Positions 61,193 through 64,000 of a stretch of DNA of 64,000 bases are shown in pieces. Both the position numbers and the translations under genes were made by a program. The notes beneath the pieces are model-generated. The model had not been told where the DNA came from, ran no database searches, and saw only the letters and a program-made list of their open reading frames with translations. Position 1 is the stretch's first letter. Every line of letters begins with the position of its first letter. Source of the stretch: Isotricha intestinalis (Eukaryota > Ciliophora > Litostomatea > Vestibuliferida > Isotrichidae); the NCBI GenBank assembly GCA_023807065.1, contig JAJJLU010000360.1, positions 1 through 64,000 on the forward strand, given 5' to 3'.

Positions 61193-62206
61193 ATGGAAAA
61201 AGTAAATGAAAAATATTTAATTGAGCAAATTTTACCTTATTATATAACTGCAAAAATACCTATTAAAAAAGGAATTTGTATTCAAATTGAAAAGAAATTA
61301 ACAACTAATATAATAAAGAGTTTAAAACAAAAAGATATAAATTTAGATAGTGTATATTTAAAAGATAATAATTTTCTAAAACAAAATTTAAATGAATATG
61401 AAAAAAGTTCTTTTGATAATAATATAAATAATGAATATATAATATATGATTGTTCATTTTTGAAAAGAGTGAAAAATTTAAATGAATCAAAAAATTTAAT
61501 ATTAATAAGTTTTAAGGAAGATATAGAATATAAAAAAATAAATTTAAAAGATTTATGTTCAGAATTGAAAATATTAGAAAAAGATATATTAGAATATGAT
61601 ATTCCCTCAATACAACCAATTTCAAATGAACAATATGAAGAAGCAAAAGCTTATTGGCCAATTTCATGTTTAATATCTCCTAAAGAAAAATATATTTATC
61701 AACATAATTTAGAGGAAGAAAATAAAATTTTAAATATTTATAATAATTTAAAAAATGATGAAAAAGGTTTTACTTGTTATTTATATAATCCAAAAAATGA
61801 TAAAATATTATGTAAAGGAAAAAAAAATAATAAAAGTTTAATTGAACATGATATTATGAATTTGTTAAATAATTATTCTAATTATTTAAAAGATTCAGAA
61901 AATGAAAATTTTCATTTTAATCTAGGAGTAAAAAATGAGAAAGGACCAAAAGAAAATACTGATTTGTTATTTAATCAAAATTTAGAAAATAATTTACAAT
62001 ATTATTGTGAAAATTTATATATTATTTGCATTAATGAACCTTGTATTATGTGTTCAATGGCTTTAGTTCATAATAGAATTTCTAGAATTTATTTTGAAAA
62101 AGAAAATAAAGAAGATGGAGGATTAATTTCTAAATTAAAATTAAATGATTATAATTTAAATCATCATTATTTAATATATAAAATTATTTCAAAAGATAAT
62201 AATTAA
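61193..62206 (+). CDS. ADAT3: ADAT3-like tRNA adenosine deaminase subunit
   Basis: 337 aa. The N-terminal half is unlike the catalytic fold, as in ADAT3. The WPISCLI motif precedes the deaminase domain. The zinc site is kept as LIEHDIMNLL and NEPCIMCSMALVHNRISRIY, that is H and PCxxC. The catalytic Glu that follows the His in ADAT2 (H-A-E) is Ile (H-D-I), as expected for the non-catalytic ADAT3. The subunit pairs with ADAT2 to turn A34 of tRNA anticodons into inosine. Its partner is not in the window. Confidence 0.85.
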   Translation: MEKVNEKYLIEQILPYYITAKIPIKKGICIQIEKKLTTNIIKSLKQKDINLDSVYLKDNNFLKQNLNEYEKSSFDNNINNEYIIYDCSFLKRVKNLNESKNLILISFKEDIEYKKINLKDLCSELKILEKDILEYDIPSIQPISNEQYEEAKAYWPISCLISPKEKYIYQHNLEEENKILNIYNNLKNDEKGFTCYLYNPKNDKILCKGKKNNKSLIEHDIMNLLNNYSNYLKDSENENFHFNLGVKNEKGPKENTDLLFNQNLENNLQYYCENLYIICINEPCIMCSMALVHNRISRIYFEKENKEDGGLISKLKLNDYNLNHHYLIYKIISKDNN

Positions 62207-62376
62207 CATGAGAAAATATTCTTTCTTTAAATTTTTTAATTAAATTATTTATTAAAAAATAATTTATTTATTGCTTATTGAAAATTAAAAATTAATTTAA
62301 ATTTTCCTTTTAAATCATATTATTAATAAAAATAATTTTTATCACTGATATACAATTGAATTATTCTTAAAAATTA

Positions 62377-64000
62377 ATGGAAAAAGAAAATACAAATTAT
62401 TTTAATATGGAAGAAGCAAAAATAAACGATAGTAATAATAATACTTTTAAGATAAATGAAAAAATGATGAAAAACTTTTCAAAAAAAAAAAACGAAGGTC
62501 AATTCATATTAGGTAAAAAATTAGGAGAAGGAACATTTGGAGTAGTAAGAGTAGCAACCCATTATTTAACAGGAGAAAAAGTAGCAGTAAAAATATTAGA
62601 TAAGAAAAAAATATTAGAAGAAACAGATAAAACAAGATTAGAAAGAGAAATAAAATTAATGAAAATATTGCGTCATCCAAACATAGTTCATTTATATAGT
62701 GTAATTCAAACAACTCAATTTATATATTTAATAATGGAATATGTAAGTGGAAAAGAATTATTTGATTATATAATAAAAAAAGTGAAATTACAAGAAATAG
62801 AAGCATGTAAATTTTATCAGCAAATAATAAGTGGAATAGAATATTTACATAAATTAAAAATAGTTCATAGAGATTTAAAGCCAGAAAATTTATTATTGGA
62901 TTCAAAGAAAAATATAAAAATAGTAGATTTTGGTTTAAGTAACATGTACCCAAAAAATGAATTACTTTCAACTGCATGTGGTTCTCCTTGTTATGCTGCT
63001 CCTGAAATGATTAATGGTGATAAATATAATGGATTATTAGTTGATATTTGGAGCTCTGGTATTGTTTTATATGCTATGCTTTGTGGTTATTTACCTTTTG
63101 AAGATAAAGATAATGACCTTTTATATGATAAAATTTGTGAAGGAAAATTTGAGGTTCCTAATTTTATTTCTGATTTAGCTAATGATTTCTTACATAAAAT
63201 TTTAAATGTTGATCCTAAAAAAAGATATAATTTATCACAAATTAAAAATCATCCTTGGTTTAATTTAATTAATCAAAAAATTAATATTTGTGAAGGATTA
63301 AATTTAAATTTGTTTATTATTCCCATTGATGAAGATTTAATTGAAAAAATGGAAGAAATGAATTATAAAAAAGATGAAGTTAAAAAATGTATTTTAAGTA
63401 ATAGACATAATCATATTACTACTACTTATTATTTACTATTGAAACAAAAAATTAAAAAAGGATTAGAAAGTGTTTCTGATATTAAATCAAAATCTTTTAA
63501 AAAATATATCAATGATCCATGTAATTTATTATCTTCTTATGATAATGATTTAGACAAAATTATTAACGATAGAGTATACAATAATAAAGAGGAGAAAGAA
63601 ACACAAAATAATATTTTAACTGAAAAATTAGCTATGGATATTATAAATAAATATAGAGCAGAAAATAATAAGAAATTAAATCAAATTTCTACATGTGATA
63701 GTGTTGAAAAAGAATCAAATCATCATACTGAAAATTTTAGTAATAGTTTATTTACTGATAATTCTAAAAAAAGTAATAAGAAAGATTCTAAAAAAAATAA
63801 TGAAAAAAAGAATATTAAAAATAATCTAAATAATACAATTAATGAAAAAAATATGAAAAATCCTAAAACACAGAAATTAAAACAAATGAAGGAAATTGAG
63901 AAGAAAAAAAATAATGAATCTTTAATTGAAAGAAAAATAAATCAATATTTAAATAATAATAATAGTAAGAAAATTAATAATAGTAATTTGAATAATAAGG
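62377..64000 (+). CDS. SNF1/AMPK-like protein kinase, 3' end outside window
   Basis: Partial, 541 codons visible from the ATG at 62377. Kinase domain at about 44-300: ILGKKLGEGTFGVVRVA, VAVKILDKKKI, EIKLMKILRHPNIVHLYSVI, HRDLKPENLLLD, DFGLS and LSTACGSPCYAAPEMI, with the AMPK/SNF1-type T-loop. A UBA-like segment follows (EDLIEKMEEMNYKKDEVKKC, then NRHNHITTTYYLLL), as in SNF1/MARK-type kinases. The tail is Asn/Lys-rich and low complexity. AMPK kinases are phosphorylated in the T-loop by LKB1 or CaMKK-type kinases; a CaMKK-like gene lies at 42147. Role inferred as energy or stress signalling. Confidence 0.9.
   Translation, partial: MEKENTNYFNMEEAKINDSNNNTFKINEKMMKNFSKKKNEGQFILGKKLGEGTFGVVRVATHYLTGEKVAVKILDKKKILEETDKTRLEREIKLMKILRHPNIVHLYSVIQTTQFIYLIMEYVSGKELFDYIIKKVKLQEIEACKFYQQIISGIEYLHKLKIVHRDLKPENLLLDSKKNIKIVDFGLSNMYPKNELLSTACGSPCYAAPEMINGDKYNGLLVDIWSSGIVLYAMLCGYLPFEDKDNDLLYDKICEGKFEVPNFISDLANDFLHKILNVDPKKRYNLSQIKNHPWFNLINQKINICEGLNLNLFIIPIDEDLIEKMEEMNYKKDEVKKCILSNRHNHITTTYYLLLKQKIKKGLESVSDIKSKSFKKYINDPCNLLSSYDNDLDKIINDRVYNNKEEKETQNNILTEKLAMDIINKYRAENNKKLNQISTCDSVEKESNHHTENFSNSLFTDNSKKSNKKDSKKNNEKKNIKNNLNNTINEKNMKNPKTQKLKQMKEIEKKKNNESLIERKINQYLNNNNSKKINNSNLNNK

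Noticed and set aside
1..64000. Alternative genetic code (UAA/UAG as Gln or UGA as Trp)
   Set aside because: All three codons end conserved genes at the expected place: TAG at the CDKL-like kinase, TGA at the UBX domain end (9468), TAA in many.
1..64000. tRNA, rRNA, snRNA genes
   Set aside because: No GTTCGAAT-type T-loop with paired arms, no U6-like block and no conserved rRNA segment was found by eye.

Overview
Organism. The window is very AT-rich (mostly A/T homopolymers between genes) and eukaryotic. It encodes a SUMO ligase, 3R-Myb, TSG101, a PX-BAR sorting nexin, BCAS2, FCF1, ADAT3, a BEACH protein and several eukaryotic kinases. Genes use the standard code: TAA is most common, TAG ends the CDKL-like kinase, and TGA ends the UBX gene (9468), the CCCH gene (37068) and the gene at 50690. 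Proteins are rich in Asn, Lys and Ile. Most genes are single ORFs. The BEACH gene is interrupted by two tiny introns of 29 and 22 nt with GT..AG ends. A CDKL-type kinase and a TmcB-like multi-pass protein suggest a protist with (ancestral) cilia. Tiny introns, standard stops and extreme AT content would fit a standard-code ciliate (litostome or heterotrich type) or another anaerobic protist. This is inference only; no rRNA or tRNA is visible to settle it.

Layout. 1-6317: a PHD/SP-RING SUMO ligase (cut by the window start), a Pex30-like DysF membrane protein, a coiled-coil protein and a CDKL-like kinase. 6363-13344: five minus-strand genes (importin-alpha-like, hypothetical, UBX/FAF-like, degenerate long-chain acyl-CoA synthetase, thiamine pyrophosphokinase). 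13666-19006: a Cys-rich metallothionein-like protein, a coiled-coil protein and a catalytically dead USP-like protein. 19448-31423: hypothetical proteins, the 1432-aa TmcB-like membrane protein, a PB1 protein and a large protein of a repeat family I do not recognise. 31581-44087: sorting nexin, Myb, lectin/CAP protein, BCAS2, CCCH zinc finger, TSG101, RCC1-like protein and a CaMKK-like kinase. 44088-46049 is a gene-decay zone with two broken genes around a long hairpin. 46050-54158: nucleotidyltransferase-like protein, hypotheticals, RibD-type reductase, FCF1 and a coiled-coil protein. 54207-64000: BEACH protein, second member of the repeat family, ADAT3 and an SNF1/AMPK-like kinase cut by the window end.

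How they work together. There are no operons. Genes alternate strands with gaps of 40-600 bp. Themes are signalling (three kinases), ubiquitin/SUMO (SP-RING, UBX, dead USP, TSG101), endosome and membrane traffic (SNX, TSG101, BEACH, Pex30-like), RNA processing (BCAS2, FCF1, ADAT3) and cofactor metabolism (TPK, RibD-like).

Most notable: (1) an exact 117-bp inverted repeat shared, in the same reading frame, by the SUMO ligase tail and the kinase tail; (2) an apparently undescribed short-repeat protein family (28067-31423 and 59581-61008); (3) an internally repeated 18-Cys protein; (4) several pseudoenzymes; (5) introns of 22-29 nt; (6) a 35-bp-arm hairpin in the decay zone.
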